Source of the DNA: Alishewanella aestuarii B11
GTDB taxonomy: Bacteria; Pseudomonadota; Gammaproteobacteria; Enterobacterales; Alteromonadaceae
Direction: 5' to 3'
Assembly: GCF_000280055.1 (NCBI RefSeq)
Contig: NZ_ALAB01000041.1
Span: 62,001-126,000, forward strand
Length of the DNA stretch: 64,000 nucleotides
The notes under the pieces were generated by a model. The model did not search any database, was not told the DNA's origin, and saw only the letters and a program-made list of their open reading frames with translations. Positions 46,257-56,822 of this stretch are shown one piece after another. How positions within the stretch are numbered: the stretch's first letter is position 1; each line of letters opens with the position of its first letter. The position numbers and the translations under genes are program-made.

Positions 46257-46282
46257 AAAAAGCCCCGAATCTCGGGGCTTTT
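46257..46282. terminator. bidirectional terminator between purT and DASS transporter
   Basis: AAAAGCCCCGA pairs with TCGGGGCTTTT over 11 bp around a 3-base loop, with T-runs on both strands for the convergent genes. Confidence 0.93.
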
Positions 46283-46315
46283 GCATATCAGGTTGTATTG
46301 GAAGCTTAGGCTGGA

Positions 46316-47743
46316 TTAAAAGCCAAACACCCAGCGCGCCAGGGTTAACGTCAGGACACTGATCACCAGTACTGAGAAGATATTCAGCGCAAAGCCGGCT
46401 TTAACCATATCGGCAATTCTAAGCTGACCGGAAGAAAATACGATAGCATTGGGTGGGGTTGCCACCGGCATCATAAAGGCACAGCTGGCCGCGATGGCCG
46501 CCGGGATCACCAGCGTTAACGGCGTGCCGGACATCGCCAGCGCCACCGGGGCCAGTAGCGGTAAAAAGCCGGCTGCGGTTGCGGTGTTGCTGGTAATTTC
46601 GGTCAGGAACACGATCACTGTGGTGACCACCACTATCATCACCCAGAACGGCACATCACCCAGCAGGATCACCTGATCGGCAATAAAGGTCGCCAGCCCG
46701 CTTTTGGTGATCAGCGCGGCTAAACTCAGGCCGCCACCAAACAGCATCAGAATCCCCCACGGCAGCTTTTGGGTTTCATCCCAGGTCAGGATGCGGGTAT
46801 TCTTGCGATCCAACGGCAATACCAGCAGCAATAACGCGGCGGTCATGGCGATAGTGGTGTCATCCAGTGGTAAGCCGCTCCAGCTGGCCAGTAACGGCCG
46901 GAAGGTCCAGCACAGCGCCGTCAGCACAAAGATGATCAGCACTGCTTTTTCACCACGTTGCATCCGGCCCAGTGTGGCCAGTTGTTGCCGGAATAAGCCC
47001 TTGGTTTCAACCGCAACCACCTTATCAACCTGATAGGCGGCCCGGGTCAGCCAGAGCCAGCTAATTGCCAGCAAAATCATGCTCAGTGGCAAACCCACCA
47101 GCATCCACTCAGCAAAACCAATCTGGATCTGATAGTTATCGGCAAGAAAGGCTGCCATCAGCGCGTTGGGCGGGGTGCCTATTAAGGTCGCCAGACCACC
47201 GATAGAGGCGGCGTAGGCAATGGCCAACAGCATCGCTTTGCCAAAGGCGCTGTCTTCCTGATCCTGGTGCAACAGTTGCATAATCGACAGCGCAATTGGC
47301 AGCATCATCACTGCCGTTGCGGTATTTGACATCCACATCGACAAAAAGGCAGTGACGATCATAATGCCGCCAATCTGCTGGCTGGGTTTGCTGCCTACCA
47401 GCAACATGGTATGCAGTGCAATGCGTTTATGCAGTGACCAGCGCTCCATCGCAATGGAAATAATAAAGCCACCGAGAAACAGGAAAATCAGCGGGTGAGC
47501 ATAAGGCTGCGCCGTTGCCGCCAGGCTATTCAGATCCAGTAGTGGTGCGATCACCAGCGGTAAAAAAGAGGTCACCGGGATTGGCACCGCCTCAGTGATC
47601 CACCAACTGGCCATCCAGCATGTCAGGCCCAGTACCAGCCAGCTTTCCTGGTTCATGCCAAAGGGCGCTGTGGTGAGCAACGTAAGCAGCATAAAAGCCG
47701 GGCCAAGCAGTAGCGCGTATAAAGGAGTTGTTGTTTGCGGCAT
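46316..47743 (-). CDS. DASS/SLC13 family sodium-coupled anion transporter
   Basis: Inner-membrane symporter of 475 residues for di- or tricarboxylates or sulfate, SLC13 type. Family features: CWMASWWITEAVPIPVTSFLP, the SNTATAVMMLPIALSIM segment (first SNT motif) and EITSNTATAAGFLPLLAPVAL (second SNT motif), each binding sodium and substrate. AIAASCAFMMPVATPPNAI matches the C-terminal signature. It has about eleven predicted helices and stands alone between purT and the divergent chemoreceptor. The two SNT motifs suggest a dicarboxylate substrate, but sulfate cannot be excluded. Confidence 0.92.
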   Translation of the reverse strand: MPQTTTPLYALLLGPAFMLLTLLTTAPFGMNQESWLVLGLTCWMASWWITEAVPIPVTSFLPLVIAPLLDLNSLAATAQPYAHPLIFLFLGGFIISIAMERWSLHKRIALHTMLLVGSKPSQQIGGIMIVTAFLSMWMSNTATAVMMLPIALSIMQLLHQDQEDSAFGKAMLLAIAYAASIGGLATLIGTPPNALMAAFLADNYQIQIGFAEWMLVGLPLSMILLAISWLWLTRAAYQVDKVVAVETKGLFRQQLATLGRMQRGEKAVLIIFVLTALCWTFRPLLASWSGLPLDDTTIAMTAALLLLVLPLDRKNTRILTWDETQKLPWGILMLFGGGLSLAALITKSGLATFIADQVILLGDVPFWVMIVVVTTVIVFLTEITSNTATAAGFLPLLAPVALAMSGTPLTLVIPAAIAASCAFMMPVATPPNAIVFSSGQLRIADMVKAGFALNIFSVLVISVLTLTLARWVFGF

Positions 47744-47932
47744 AAGGGCTCTTCTGGCGGTGGTTTTCGATATCGGTGACTACTATACCTAAAATGCCGC
47801 TATGGCTCTATCCATATGGGGTGCTAGTTGTTTTCGGCCGACAACTTACTGTAATAGCGAAACTTCTACACGATTTATTTAGATCCGGCTATGCTTAAGA
47901 AAAATACCAAAAAATTCGACAGGAGCAGGGCT

Positions 47933-49636
47933 ATGGGATTTTGGTCAACCGCGGCGGGCCGCTTATTAATTGTTCCGTTACTGGCGTTAGCCGGCTTTCT
48001 GGTGATTGCCGCCGTGGCGCTGGATGCGCTGCAGCAACGGCTGACGGAAGGACGCGAACAACGGGTGGTGGCGGTGATTGATGTGGGGATGACCCTGGTT
48101 AAGCACTACCAGCAATTGGAAAAAAGCGGCGCCTTAAGCCGGGAGCAGGCACAACAGGCTGCATTGTCGGCGATCCGTGCCATTCGTTATGACAAGGTCG
48201 AGTATATCTGGATCAACGATCTGGGGCGGCCCTTCCCGAAAATGGTGATGCATCCTACCGTGCCCGCTTTGGAGGGCACAGTACTGGACCGGCCAAGTTT
48301 TAATTACGCGACGTTAATGCGTAGCCCCGACGGTCGTCAGCAGCAAAAACTGAATAACCAAAACCTCTTTGTGACCTTTGTTGAGACCATTGGCCGTTAT
48401 GGCAGTGGTTTTGTTGAATATCAATGGACCAAGCCGCTACCCGGTGGTGGTGTTACCGAGGAGCGTTATACCAAGCTGTCCTATGTGATTGCGGATCAGG
48501 AGTGGGGCTGGGTATTGGGCTCCGGCATCTATATTGATGATGTGCAAAAGATGTTCTGGCAAACCGGTTTACGGCTGGCATTGGTAATAGTGCTGGTGAT
48601 GTTACTGACAGTTGCCGTTTCGCTGTATATCCGCCGTTGGTTGTTGCGCCAGCTGGGTGGTGAGGTTGCCTATACCCGGCAATTGGTGCAACAGGTTGCA
48701 GCCGGTGATTTTAGCGCCAGCATTAGCCTGCAAGCAGGTGATCAGGATAGTCTGCTAGCCGCAGTTGCTGCCCTGGTTGGCCGCTTGCGTGAACTCATCG
48801 GTCAGCAGCGGGCTCTGGTGAGCGGGCTGAATCAGCAATCTGAGGCGCTGGATAGTTCCAGCCAGCAAAGTCAGGCCTTACTGCAACAGGTTATGGAGCA
48901 AACCACCCAGGTTGCGACTGCAGTGCACGAAATGAGCACCACCTGCGATGATATGGCGCGTAATGCGACTACGGCGGCACATTCGGCACGGGATGCCGAT
49001 CGTGAGGCGGCTGCCGGTACTGCGGCTGTTGGTCAAACCTTACAGGCTATTAATCAGTTACAAAGCAAAGTTGAGCAAGTAGCGGCGGTGTTATCGGAGC
49101 TCTCCGACAGCAGTCAGCAAATCGGTGCCGTGACGGAGGTGATTGGCAGCATTGCAGAGCAAACCAACTTGTTGGCACTAAATGCCGCCATCGAGGCCGC
49201 CCGTGCCGGTGAACAGGGACGGGGCTTTGCGGTGGTTGCCGACGAAGTCCGCACCCTGGCCAGCCGTTCGGCCAGCTCTACTCAGGATATCAACAGCAAG
49301 GTGCAGGAAATTCAGCAGGATGCCGCCCGCGCCGTCAGTTCAATGCAACAAAGCCAGCAGGAAACCAGCCTGACCATCGCCCGTTCTTCTGAAGCCAGTA
49401 GCGCCTTGCAGCGTATCAATGGCGCTGTTGCTCAGATCACCGACGTCAATGACCAACTGGCCAGTGCTACCGAAGAGCTGGCGATGGTTGCCGGTGGTAT
49501 TAACCAGAATATGGAGCAAATTGCCCAAGCGGTGCAGCAAACCCATGAACAGGCAGCACAGTTAGCGGGCGCCAGTAGCCAGTTACGGCAAATGGCACGG
49601 GAATTAAATAATCTGTTAGCCGGCTTCCGCGTATAA
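47933..49636 (+). CDS. methyl-accepting chemotaxis protein with Cache-type sensor
   Basis: Transmembrane chemoreceptor of 567 residues. TM1 is near the N-terminus ([20 protein letters not shown]). The periplasmic region (about residues 35-190) looks like a single Cache domain: [21 protein letters not shown] and [13 protein letters not shown] are typical. TM2 ([18 protein letters not shown]) leads to a HAMP-like linker and a long coiled-coil signalling domain with the tip [20 protein letters not shown] and [13 protein letters not shown] set the start at ATG 47933, which has AGGAGCAGGG upstream; a longer frame begins at 47891. It lacks the C-terminal CheR-docking pentapeptide. The ligand is unknown. 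Confidence 0.9.
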   Translation: MGFWSTAAGRLLIVPLLALAGFLVIAAVALDALQQRLTEGREQRVVAVIDVGMTLVKHYQQLEKSGALSREQAQQAALSAIRAIRYDKVEYIWINDLGRPFPKMVMHPTVPALEGTVLDRPSFNYATLMRSPDGRQQQKLNNQNLFVTFVETIGRYGSGFVEYQWTKPLPGGGVTEERYTKLSYVIADQEWGWVLGSGIYIDDVQKMFWQTGLRLALVIVLVMLLTVAVSLYIRRWLLRQLGGEVAYTRQLVQQVAAGDFSASISLQAGDQDSLLAAVAALVGRLRELIGQQRALVSGLNQQSEALDSSSQQSQALLQQVMEQTTQVATAVHEMSTTCDDMARNATTAAHSARDADREAAAGTAAVGQTLQAINQLQSKVEQVAAVLSELSDSSQQIGAVTEVIGSIAEQTNLLALNAAIEAARAGEQGRGFAVVADEVRTLASRSASSTQDINSKVQEIQQDAARAVSSMQQSQQETSLTIARSSEASSALQRINGAVAQITDVNDQLASATEELAMVAGGINQNMEQIAQAVQQTHEQAAQLAGASSQLRQMARELNNLLAGFRV

Positions 49637-49675
49637 TGGTTTAAGTGAGAATTTCTGTGATGTGCTGAGGTACAG

Positions 49676-50065
49676 ATGAAACTAACAGAACAGCAATGGC
49701 GGGAACGCCTGACTGACGAACAGTATCGGATCACCCGTTTAAAGGGCACCGAGTATCCGTTCAGTGGAGAATTGTTGCACCATACGGCTGATGGCACCTA
49801 CCACTGCATCTGCTGTGGTACCGTGTTGTTTGATTCGGCGACTAAATTTGATGCCGGTTGTGGCTGGCCGAGTTTCTATCAGGCGATAGAGGGTAAAGTC
49901 AGCTATAAACCGGATCACAGCCATGGCATGCACCGGATTGAAATTCTTTGTGCCGCCTGCGATGCCCATTTGGGGCATGTGTTTGACGATGGGCCCTTGC
50001 CAACCGGGCAGCGTTACTGTGTCAACTCGGTATCGCTGCGCTTTCAACATACTACCAAGGTCTAA
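49676..50065 (+). CDS. msrB: peptide methionine-(R)-S-oxide reductase MsrB
   Basis: Repairs the R-sulfoxide of methionine in oxidised proteins, probably with thioredoxin. It is 129 residues. Structural zinc is held by two CxxC pairs, CICC and [13 protein letters not shown] is the substrate loop and [11 protein letters not shown] holds the catalytic cysteine, so this is a Cys-type enzyme with active residue intact. It follows the chemoreceptor by about 40 bases and is preceded by GAGG. Confidence 0.95.
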   Translation: MKLTEQQWRERLTDEQYRITRLKGTEYPFSGELLHHTADGTYHCICCGTVLFDSATKFDAGCGWPSFYQAIEGKVSYKPDHSHGMHRIEILCAACDAHLGHVFDDGPLPTGQRYCVNSVSLRFQHTTKV

Positions 50066-50198
50066 AAAATTCTGTAATTGTTGTGGTAGGCTTTCATAAT
50101 CCATTACAATAGGCCGCCTTTCAAAACCGCTGTACCCTACATAAAAGCGGCAAGGGCAACTCCAATTAATTCATCTTATTGAAGTAAAAGGCCTGAAC

Positions 50199-51650
50199 AT
50201 GACCCTATCACACGCAGAGCAGTACCAGAAGAGCTGGCAGGAGCGCCAGGAATACGCCGAAAATATGTTGCCAATTATTGGCCGTCTGTACCGTAACAAA
50301 GGCATCGAAGTCGTGATTTACGGCCGTCCGCTGGTCAACGCTACCATCATCGATATCATCAAAGCGCACAAAACTGTGCAGCGTTTCGAGGGGCAAAAAC
50401 TGCGGTTACGCGAAAGTTTCCCGGTACTGGAAGCGATCAGCAAGATGAATCTGGCCCCAGGCCGCGTTGATATCGGTAAGCTGGCTTATGCTTTCCTGTA
50501 CAAAAACGTCGCAGAAGGTTTAACGCTGGAGCAGTATCTGGCCCGTGAGTTGTCACAAATTCTGGATCATGAAGATAAAGTGAAGCCGGTTGACGTGGTG
50601 CTCTATGGTTTTGGCCGGATCGGCCGGCTGTTAGCCCGTCTGATGTTAGAGCGCTCTGGTCCAAGCGTTAAATTACGCTTAAAAGCCATTGTTGTGCGTG
50701 GCGGTAAGCAGGGCGATCTGGAAAAACGTGCCAGCCTATTGCGTCGCGATTCTATCCATGGTCCTTTCAATGGCAGCATTACAGTCGATGAAGAAAACCA
50801 GGGCATTAAAGCCAACGGTACCTTTATCAAAGTGATCTATGCCAATTCGCCGGAAGAAGTCGATTACACAGCCTATGGTATCGACAATGCGCTGGTGGTT
50901 GATAACACTGGTATCTTTAAAGATGACGTCGGTTTGTCGGTACATCTGAAGAGCAAGGGTGCGGCCAAGGTGCTGCTGACGGCACCGGCCAAAGGCGATG
51001 TGCCAAACATAGTGTATGGCGTAAACCAGCATATGATTACCCCGGATCGCACCATCGTATCAGCGGCCAGTTGCACCACCAATGCTATTACACCGGTATT
51101 AAAAGCACTGAACGATGAGTACGGTATCCGTAATGGTCATGTGGAAACGGTACACTCTTATACCAACGATCAGAACCTGATTGATAACTTCCACAAAGCC
51201 GAGCGTCGTGGCCGGGCGGCACCATTAAATATGGTACTGACCTCAACGGGCGCTGCCAGTGCCGTCGCTAAAGCGTTACCAGAGCTGAAAGGCAAGTTAA
51301 CCGGTAATGCGATCCGGGTACCAACACCTAATGTGTCAATGGCGATTCTGTCGCTGAACCTGAACCGCGAAACCAGCAAAGACGAGCTGAACAACTTCCT
51401 GCAAAACACCTCTTTGTTCTCTGAACTGCAGGATCAGATCGACTTTACCAGCTCAACCGAAATCGTATCATCCGATCTGGTTGGCTCGCGCTACGCCGGT
51501 GTGGTTGACTCACAGGCGACCATCGTTGATGGCGACCGCTGCGTGTTATACGTTTGGTACGATAACGAGTTCGGTTACAGCGTACAGGTTACCCGGGTGA
51601 TGAACGAAATGGCCGGCATTACCTATCCGACACTGCCTGTCGCCAAATAA
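50199..51650 (+). CDS. long-form glyceraldehyde-3-phosphate dehydrogenase paralogue
   Basis: A 483-residue GAPDH with an N-terminal extension of about 130 residues ahead of the nucleotide fold, a form found in Pseudomonas, Vibrio and Shewanella relatives. GFGRIGR is at residues 138-144, the catalytic Cys292 is in SAASCTTNAI, and the partner His is in VETVHSYTND. Where GapA has AINDLGD this protein has AIVVRGGKQGD, so the acidic residue that favours NAD is missing and an arginine is present, suggesting use of NADP. Regulation and pathway direction are not visible. It is followed by a terminator and stands alone. Confidence 0.92.
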   Translation: MTLSHAEQYQKSWQERQEYAENMLPIIGRLYRNKGIEVVIYGRPLVNATIIDIIKAHKTVQRFEGQKLRLRESFPVLEAISKMNLAPGRVDIGKLAYAFLYKNVAEGLTLEQYLARELSQILDHEDKVKPVDVVLYGFGRIGRLLARLMLERSGPSVKLRLKAIVVRGGKQGDLEKRASLLRRDSIHGPFNGSITVDEENQGIKANGTFIKVIYANSPEEVDYTAYGIDNALVVDNTGIFKDDVGLSVHLKSKGAAKVLLTAPAKGDVPNIVYGVNQHMITPDRTIVSAASCTTNAITPVLKALNDEYGIRNGHVETVHSYTNDQNLIDNFHKAERRGRAAPLNMVLTSTGAASAVAKALPELKGKLTGNAIRVPTPNVSMAILSLNLNRETSKDELNNFLQNTSLFSELQDQIDFTSSTEIVSSDLVGSRYAGVVDSQATIVDGDRCVLYVWYDNEFGYSVQVTRVMNEMAGITYPTLPVAK

Positions 51651-51665
51651 GCTTAACCCGCCACT

Positions 51666-51694
51666 AAAAAACCCGCCTCGCAGCGGGTTTTTTT
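51666..51694 (+). terminator. terminator of the long GAPDH gene
   Basis: AAAACCCGC pairs with GCGGGTTTT around a 6-base loop, followed by more T (seven in total), 16 bases after the stop. Confidence 0.93.
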
Positions 51695-51705
51695 ATCCAC
51701 AGCCA

Positions 51706-51730
51706 TAAAAAAAGCCAGCGCTAGGCTGGC
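51706..51730 (-). terminator. terminator of the cold-shock protein gene
   Basis: On the minus strand GCCAGC pairs with GCTGGC around a 5-base loop and is followed by seven T, about 22 bases past the csp stop codon. Confidence 0.92.
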
Positions 51731-51751
51731 TTCTTGGAATTCGGTATCGAA

Positions 51752-51964
51752 TTAGCCGATAACAGTTACGTTAGCAGCTTGTGGGCCTTTTTGACCTTGT
51801 TCGATTTCGAAAGCAACTTTCTGACCTTCGTTCAGAGTTTTGTAGCCTTCAGTTTGGATTGCACGGAAGTGAACGAAAGCGTCAGCGCCGCCGTTATCTT
51901 GAGTGATGAAACCGAAACCTTTGTCAGCGTTGAACCACTTAACTACACCAGTTACTTTAGCCAT
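51752..51964 (-). CDS. CspA-family cold-shock protein
   Basis: A 70-residue single-domain protein that binds single-stranded nucleic acid and acts as an RNA chaperone. The RNA-binding motifs are KGFGFI (RNP1, residues 15-20) and DAFVHF (RNP2, residues 28-33). It begins [18 protein letters not shown], the CspD/CspA-like pattern. A long leader of about 170 bases upstream and a strong terminator downstream are visible. Whether it is cold-induced or constitutive cannot be judged from the protein. Confidence 0.93.
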   Translation of the reverse strand: MAKVTGVVKWFNADKGFGFITQDNGGADAFVHFRAIQTEGYKTLNEGQKVAFEIEQGQKGPQAANVTVIG

Positions 51965-52144
51965 GAGAGACTCCTAAAATTTTGATAAATGTAATAACGC
52001 AAAATGCGCTGTTAGCCTGACTGTTACTTATGTGGCCAAACGTGCGTGAATCTTCAGGACATGACTTACAAGCGAAGCTGTGTAGCGAAGTTTTCAAAAA
52101 CAAGTTGTTACATAGGTCTGTACTACAGGCCGGACATCACTATA
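51965..52144 (-). promoter_or_regulatory. long 5' leader of the cold-shock gene
   Basis: A -10-like TATAGT on the minus strand (52139-52144) would give an untranslated leader of about 165 bases ending in a TAGGAG ribosome site. Long leaders of this size occur in cspA-type genes that are thermoregulated at the RNA level. No cold-box sequence that I recognise is seen. The rest of the gap up to 52270 shows nothing else I can name apart from the ald terminator. Confidence 0.4.
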
Positions 52145-52268
52145 ACAGGTATTGCAGGAATGTATAGCTTTATCGGTGAATAATTTAGCGAAATCACAGG
52201 CTACAGCAACTGGCGCTATTTTCACCGCAGTTGGCGGCCTGATTTTCGCGAAAAGCGGCAGCGCCGGC

Positions 52269-52297
52269 ATAAAAAAAGGCCGGATAACCGGCCTTAA
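52269..52297 (-). terminator. terminator of the alanine dehydrogenase gene
   Basis: On the minus strand AAGGCCGG pairs with CCGGCCTT around a 4-base loop, then a run of T, about 20 bases after the ald stop codon. Confidence 0.92.
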
Positions 52298-52313
52298 TTA
52301 AAGCAAGCTGAAC

Positions 52314-53441
52314 TTAGCCGGCGATCGCAGCAGCCGGTGCTACGAATGGCAGGTTCAGTGCCTGAGCTACGCCCTCGTTGGTCACTTTGCCACGGTAGAC
52401 GTTCAGGCCGGCCAGCAGATGCTGGTCATCCAGCAGTGCTTGCTTATAGCCTTTGTTGGCTAAGCGCAGAATAAACGGCAGGGTAGCGTTATTCAGGGCG
52501 AAGGTAGAAGTGCGTGGTACCGCACCTGGCATGTTTGCCACGCAGTAATGCACCACATCATCAACGATATAGGTTGGTTCAGCGTGCGTGGTTGGCTTAG
52601 AGGTTTCAACACAGCCACCCTGATCGATTGCCACGTCAACAATAGCTGAACCTGGCTTCATCCGCTTGATATGCTCTTTGGTCACCAGTTTAGGTGCCGC
52701 AGCGCCCGGTACCAGTACACCACCGATCACTAAGTCAGCCGCCAGCACTTCCTGCTCCAGCGCATCAGCAGTAGAGTACACTGCTTTAACGGCACCGTTA
52801 AACTGGGCATTAATACGACGCAGTACATCAACACTGCGATCCAGTACGGTAACATCAGCACCTAAACCTACCGCCATTTGCGCGGCGTTAGTACCGACCA
52901 TACCGCCACCGATCACCACGACCTTGGCTGGTGCTACGCCTGGTACGCCACCTAACAGCATACCGCGACCACCACAGGATTTTTCCAGTGCCCGGGCTCC
53001 GGCCTGAATGGACATCCGGCCAGCCACTTCTGACATTGGCGCTAACAGCGGTAAACCGCCTTTGCTGTCGGTCACAGTTTCATAGGCGATACAGACAGCG
53101 CCTGATTTAATCAGATCGGCAGTTTGCTCCGGATCCGGCGCTAAGTGTAGGTAAGTAAACAGGATCTGGCCATCGCGCAGCATGGCGCGCTCAACGGCTT
53201 GTGGCTCTTTTACCTTAACAATCATCTCGGCTTTGGCGAAGACTTCAGCGGCAGTGCTCAGCACAGTGGCACCGGCAGCCTGATAATCTTCATCGGTAAA
53301 ACCGATGCCAATACCGGCATTGTGTTCAACAAAGACGCTGTGACCGTGGCCAATCACTTCACGGACGCTGGCAGGCGTCATGCCGACACGGTACTCATGG
53401 TTTTTTATTTCTTTTGGTACACCGATGATCATAGGTTTCAC
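52314..53441 (-). CDS. ald: alanine dehydrogenase
   Basis: NAD-dependent enzyme converting L-alanine to pyruvate and ammonia. It is 375 residues. [20 protein letters not shown] carries the substrate-binding Arg, and [13 protein letters not shown] follows. The NAD fold shows [29 protein letters not shown]. The C-terminal [19 protein letters not shown] is typical. It is divergently transcribed from lrp across about 125 bases, a known pairing in which an Lrp-family protein controls alanine breakdown. Confidence 0.95.
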   Translation of the reverse strand: MKPMIIGVPKEIKNHEYRVGMTPASVREVIGHGHSVFVEHNAGIGIGFTDEDYQAAGATVLSTAAEVFAKAEMIVKVKEPQAVERAMLRDGQILFTYLHLAPDPEQTADLIKSGAVCIAYETVTDSKGGLPLLAPMSEVAGRMSIQAGARALEKSCGGRGMLLGGVPGVAPAKVVVIGGGMVGTNAAQMAVGLGADVTVLDRSVDVLRRINAQFNGAVKAVYSTADALEQEVLAADLVIGGVLVPGAAAPKLVTKEHIKRMKPGSAIVDVAIDQGGCVETSKPTTHAEPTYIVDDVVHYCVANMPGAVPRTSTFALNNATLPFILRLANKGYKQALLDDQHLLAGLNVYRGKVTNEGVAQALNLPFVAPAAAIAG

Positions 53442-53566
53442 CTTGGTTGGGTTGGGTAAAATTTTTGCGCAGTATAGCGATATAAAACCAGAATTAATGC
53501 TTGTTTTTAAACGCCGAAATAGCAGAAAATCCTGTTTAAGAAACTGGCTTGGAGTTTTATGCTGAA

Positions 53567-54052
53567 ATGTACTCTTTAAATAAGAGTGTCAAGAAGTTAG
53601 ATCGGATTGACCGCAAAATTCTGGTGGAATTACAAAAGGATGGCCGTTTGGCGAATGTCGAGCTGGCCAGGCGGGTAGGGCTGAGCCCCACACCCTGTCT
53701 CGAGCGGGTGCGCAAGCTGGAAGCCGAAGGCTTTATCCTCGGCTACAACGCCCAGGTCGATCCGCATAAAGTCGGTGCTGCGTTGCTGGTATTCGTGGAA
53801 ATTACGCTGAGCAAAACCTCACCGGAAGACTTTGACGAGTTTAGCAAGGCAGTACAGAAGCTGTCGGAAATTCAGGAATGTCACCTGGTGTCCGGCAGTT
53901 TCGACTTTTTACTGAAAACCCGGGTAGCCAATATGGCTGCCTATCGCGAACTGCTGGGGGAAACCCTGCTCAGGTTGCCAAGTGTGCGGGAAAGCCGGAC
54001 CTATGTGGTGATGGAAGAAGTGAAGCAAAGTAGCTTTGTGGCGATACCTTAA
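53567..54052 (+). CDS. lrp: Lrp/AsnC family regulator, leucine-responsive type
   Basis: DNA-binding regulator of amino acid metabolism, 161 residues, about the same length as E. coli Lrp (164). The helix-turn-helix is LANVELARRVGLSPTPCLERVRKLEAEGFI, very close to Lrp. The C-terminal RAM domain carries LLVFVEITLSKTSPEDFDEF and ECHLVSGSFDFLLKTRVANM, the likely effector-binding region. I take the ATG at 53567 as start (GGAG about 12 bases upstream); a TTG in frame at 53549 is less likely. It faces ald across a shared promoter region. Confidence 0.93.
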   Translation: MYSLNKSVKKLDRIDRKILVELQKDGRLANVELARRVGLSPTPCLERVRKLEAEGFILGYNAQVDPHKVGAALLVFVEITLSKTSPEDFDEFSKAVQKLSEIQECHLVSGSFDFLLKTRVANMAAYRELLGETLLRLPSVRESRTYVVMEEVKQSSFVAIP

Positions 54053-54057
54053 GTCAT

Positions 54058-54102
54058 TTTAGTATAAGGTAGTTTGGTATCAGTTACTTTGGTATAAGCT
54101 CG
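54058..54102 (+). repeat. three tandem degenerate 15-bp repeats after lrp
   Basis: Three contiguous copies start TTTAGTATAAG, TTTGGTATCAG and TTTGGTATAAG, at 54058, 54073 and 54088. The shared core is TTTrGTATmAG. They begin five bases after the lrp stop codon. Function is unknown. Confidence 0.6.
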
Positions 54103-54272
54103 CGTTCAGCTTGGGCGGATTAAACTGGCCACTGCGCCGCTGCTATGCCAGAAAGATGCACTTTTAGCGCTGCTCTGGTAACCTTAGCAGGTCAGTGAAG
54201 ACAGACTCAGCACTCCGCACAGCGGTTATTAGCGCGACTTGCGCGCAGTTTTTTTAAGGAGCGGAGCAAAAA

Positions 54273-56822
54273 ATGAAATTAGAGGCCTTTCATTTGCAAA
54301 GCAAAGTATTATTTTCATTAAACGGTGTGCAACGACTGCTTGAAGTCGGCCTGATCCTATTCTCCTCGTTGGCCGTCTTTATGCTGTTAGCATTAATTTC
54401 CTTTGACCCGGCCGATCCCAGCTGGTCGCAAACCGGTTATCAACAACAGGTCAATAACTATGCCGGCCGTGGCGGTGCCTTTGTGGCCGATCTGCTGCTG
54501 TTCAGCTTCGGCTGGATTGCCTATTTACTGCCGTTTTTTGTTGCCCTGATGGGCTATCTGCTCTTTAAACGCTTTAAAGATTTACTTAGTCTCGATTACC
54601 TGATTTTAGGCTCTCGGGTATTTGGCCTGATCCTGACGCTGTGTGCGGCAACCGCGATCAGCAGTATGAATTTCAACGATATCTATTATTTCTCGTCCGG
54701 CGGTGTGCTGGGCGATATGATCAGCAGTAGCTTACTGCCGTACTTTAATTTTATTGGTACCAGTCTGTTATTACTCTGTGCCTTTGCCACCGGCCTGACG
54801 CTGCTAACCGGTATCTCCTGGCTGACCGTCGCTGATTACCTCGGCGCCGGCTGTTTTTATCTGTTTACCCGTTTGTTGGAATTACCGCAGCGTTTTAGCG
54901 GCAAAGCGCCAGCCAACCCGGTATTTAACGAAACAGCAACGGCAGAGCTGCCACAGCCAAAAGCGAAAAAAGCCCAGCGTAACAACCTCGAAGCCACTGA
55001 ACCGGCCTGGTCTGCTGCTGCGGATGAGGATGATTTAGAGCCGCAATTTAGCTGGCCACCGGCGGCAGAGCCGGAGCCAAAACGCAAAGAGCCGTTACCG
55101 ATCCGGCCGCTGGATGAGCGCACCGAAGCCCGGGCTTTCTACAGTGTGGATAGTCTTGCCGATGATCAGCTGTCGTTTAGTGCCGTCGACGATCCGAACG
55201 AATCAGTGCATATCGGCCGTACCCTGCGCGAGTTGGAAGAGCAGGAAGAGCTGCACCCACTGTTGCGCTATCCGGAAGATGAAGCCGTCGTAGTTGAAGA
55301 AGACGACAGCGAAGAGGTCGCACATTCGCTGGAAGAGTTGCCATCACTGGCGCTGTTAGATCGGCCGGATAAAGCCACCAACCCGATTGACCCGGCTGAT
55401 TTAGAGCGGGTATCGCGGCTGGTTGAAGCTAAGCTGCTCGATTTTAATGTCGAAGCCAAGGTCGTCGGCGTCCATCCGGGGCCTGTTGTCACCCGCTTTG
55501 AACTGGATTTGGCGCCGGGCGTCAAAGTCAGCAAAATTACCGGCCTGGCCAAAGATTTAGCCCGCTCGTTATCGGCCATTAGCGTACGGGTGGTGGAAGT
55601 GATCCCGGGCAAGAGCTTTATCGGTTTAGAGCTGCCAAATCAGCACCGTGAAATCGTGCGCTTATCCGAAGTCATTGGCGATGAGGTCTTTAACGAGTCC
55701 AAATCGGCGCTGACTATGGTGCTGGGCAAAGATATTGCCGGCAAATCAGTGGTCGCCGATCTGGCCAAGATGCCGCACTTACTGGTCGCCGGTACTACGG
55801 GCTCGGGTAAATCGGTTGGCGTTAACGTCATGATTTGTAGTTTGCTGTATAAATCTACGCCGGACGATGTACGCTTTATTATGATCGACCCCAAGATGCT
55901 GGAGCTGTCCATCTACGAAGGCATTCCGCACCTGTTAACCGAAGTGGTTACCGATATGAAAGACGCGGCCAATGCGCTGCGCTGGTGTGTTGGGGAAATG
56001 GAGCGCCGTTACAAGCTGATGTCAGCGATGGGCGTGCGTAACCTGAAGGGCTACAACGCCAAGATCAAAGAAGCCATCGCGGACGGCCAGCCACTGAAAG
56101 ATCCACTGTGGAAGCCATCGGATGATATGCGCGATAGCGCGCCTTATCTGGAAAAACTACCGGCGATCGTCGTGGTGATCGACGAATTTGCCGACATGAT
56201 GATGATTGTCGGTAAAAAAGTCGAAGAGCTGATTGCGCGGATCGCGCAAAAAGCGCGGGCGGCCGGTATTCACCTGGTACTGGCGACGCAGCGGCCATCG
56301 GTTGATGTGATCACCGGTTTAATTAAAGCCAATATCCCAACCCGGATCGCCTTTCAGGTATCGTCGAAAATTGACTCGCGCACCATCCTGGATCAGCAGG
56401 GCGCAGAAAGCCTGTTGGGGCAGGGCGATATGCTGTATTTACCACCTGGTTCAGGGGTGCCTACCCGGGTGCATGGCGCCTTTGTTGATGACCATGAAGT
56501 GCATGCGGTGGTTGCCGACTGGAAACGGCGTGGCAAACCACAGTATTTACCAGAAATTTTAAGTGGCGAAACCACAGAAGAGAACTTGTTACCCGGCGAA
56601 GTACTCGAAGGGGAAGAGGGTGAGGCCGATCCGCTGTATGATCAGGCCGTGGCCTTCGTCATTGAATCACGCCGCGCTTCAGTGTCAGGCGTGCAACGTA
56701 AATTCCGGATCGGCTATAATCGCGCCGCCCGTCTGGTTGAGCAGATGGAGCACAGCGGTTTAGTCAGCCCACCGGGGCATAATGGTAACCGTGAAGTCTT
56801 GGTTCCGAACAGAGGTGGTTAA
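54273..56822 (+). CDS. ftsK: DNA translocase FtsK
   Basis: Septal ATPase that pumps chromosomal DNA during division and activates XerCD at dif. It is 849 residues. Four or five N-terminal helices (residues 25-185) anchor it; a proline/acidic-rich linker (about 205-365) leads to the motor. Walker A is GTTGSGKS near residue 507, Walker B is [12 protein letters not shown], and the gamma winged-helix domain (from about residue 790) with [21 protein letters not shown] recognises KOPS sequences. The linker is much shorter than in E. coli FtsK (1,329 residues), as usual outside enterobacteria. It has a TAAGGAG ribosome site and its stop overlaps the lolA start by one base. Confidence 0.96.
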   Translation: MKLEAFHLQSKVLFSLNGVQRLLEVGLILFSSLAVFMLLALISFDPADPSWSQTGYQQQVNNYAGRGGAFVADLLLFSFGWIAYLLPFFVALMGYLLFKRFKDLLSLDYLILGSRVFGLILTLCAATAISSMNFNDIYYFSSGGVLGDMISSSLLPYFNFIGTSLLLLCAFATGLTLLTGISWLTVADYLGAGCFYLFTRLLELPQRFSGKAPANPVFNETATAELPQPKAKKAQRNNLEATEPAWSAAADEDDLEPQFSWPPAAEPEPKRKEPLPIRPLDERTEARAFYSVDSLADDQLSFSAVDDPNESVHIGRTLRELEEQEELHPLLRYPEDEAVVVEEDDSEEVAHSLEELPSLALLDRPDKATNPIDPADLERVSRLVEAKLLDFNVEAKVVGVHPGPVVTRFELDLAPGVKVSKITGLAKDLARSLSAISVRVVEVIPGKSFIGLELPNQHREIVRLSEVIGDEVFNESKSALTMVLGKDIAGKSVVADLAKMPHLLVAGTTGSGKSVGVNVMICSLLYKSTPDDVRFIMIDPKMLELSIYEGIPHLLTEVVTDMKDAANALRWCVGEMERRYKLMSAMGVRNLKGYNAKIKEAIADGQPLKDPLWKPSDDMRDSAPYLEKLPAIVVVIDEFADMMMIVGKKVEELIARIAQKARAAGIHLVLATQRPSVDVITGLIKANIPTRIAFQVSSKIDSRTILDQQGAESLLGQGDMLYLPPGSGVPTRVHGAFVDDHEVHAVVADWKRRGKPQYLPEILSGETTEENLLPGEVLEGEEGEADPLYDQAVAFVIESRRASVSGVQRKFRIGYNRAARLVEQMEHSGLVSPPGHNGNREVLVPNRGG

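Noticed and set aside
54175-54190. LexA-like CTG-N10-CAG upstream of ftsK
   Set aside because: E. coli ftsK is SOS-linked, so I looked, but the T and A flanks of the consensus CTGT/ACAG are missing and the centre is not AT-rich. It is too weak to call.
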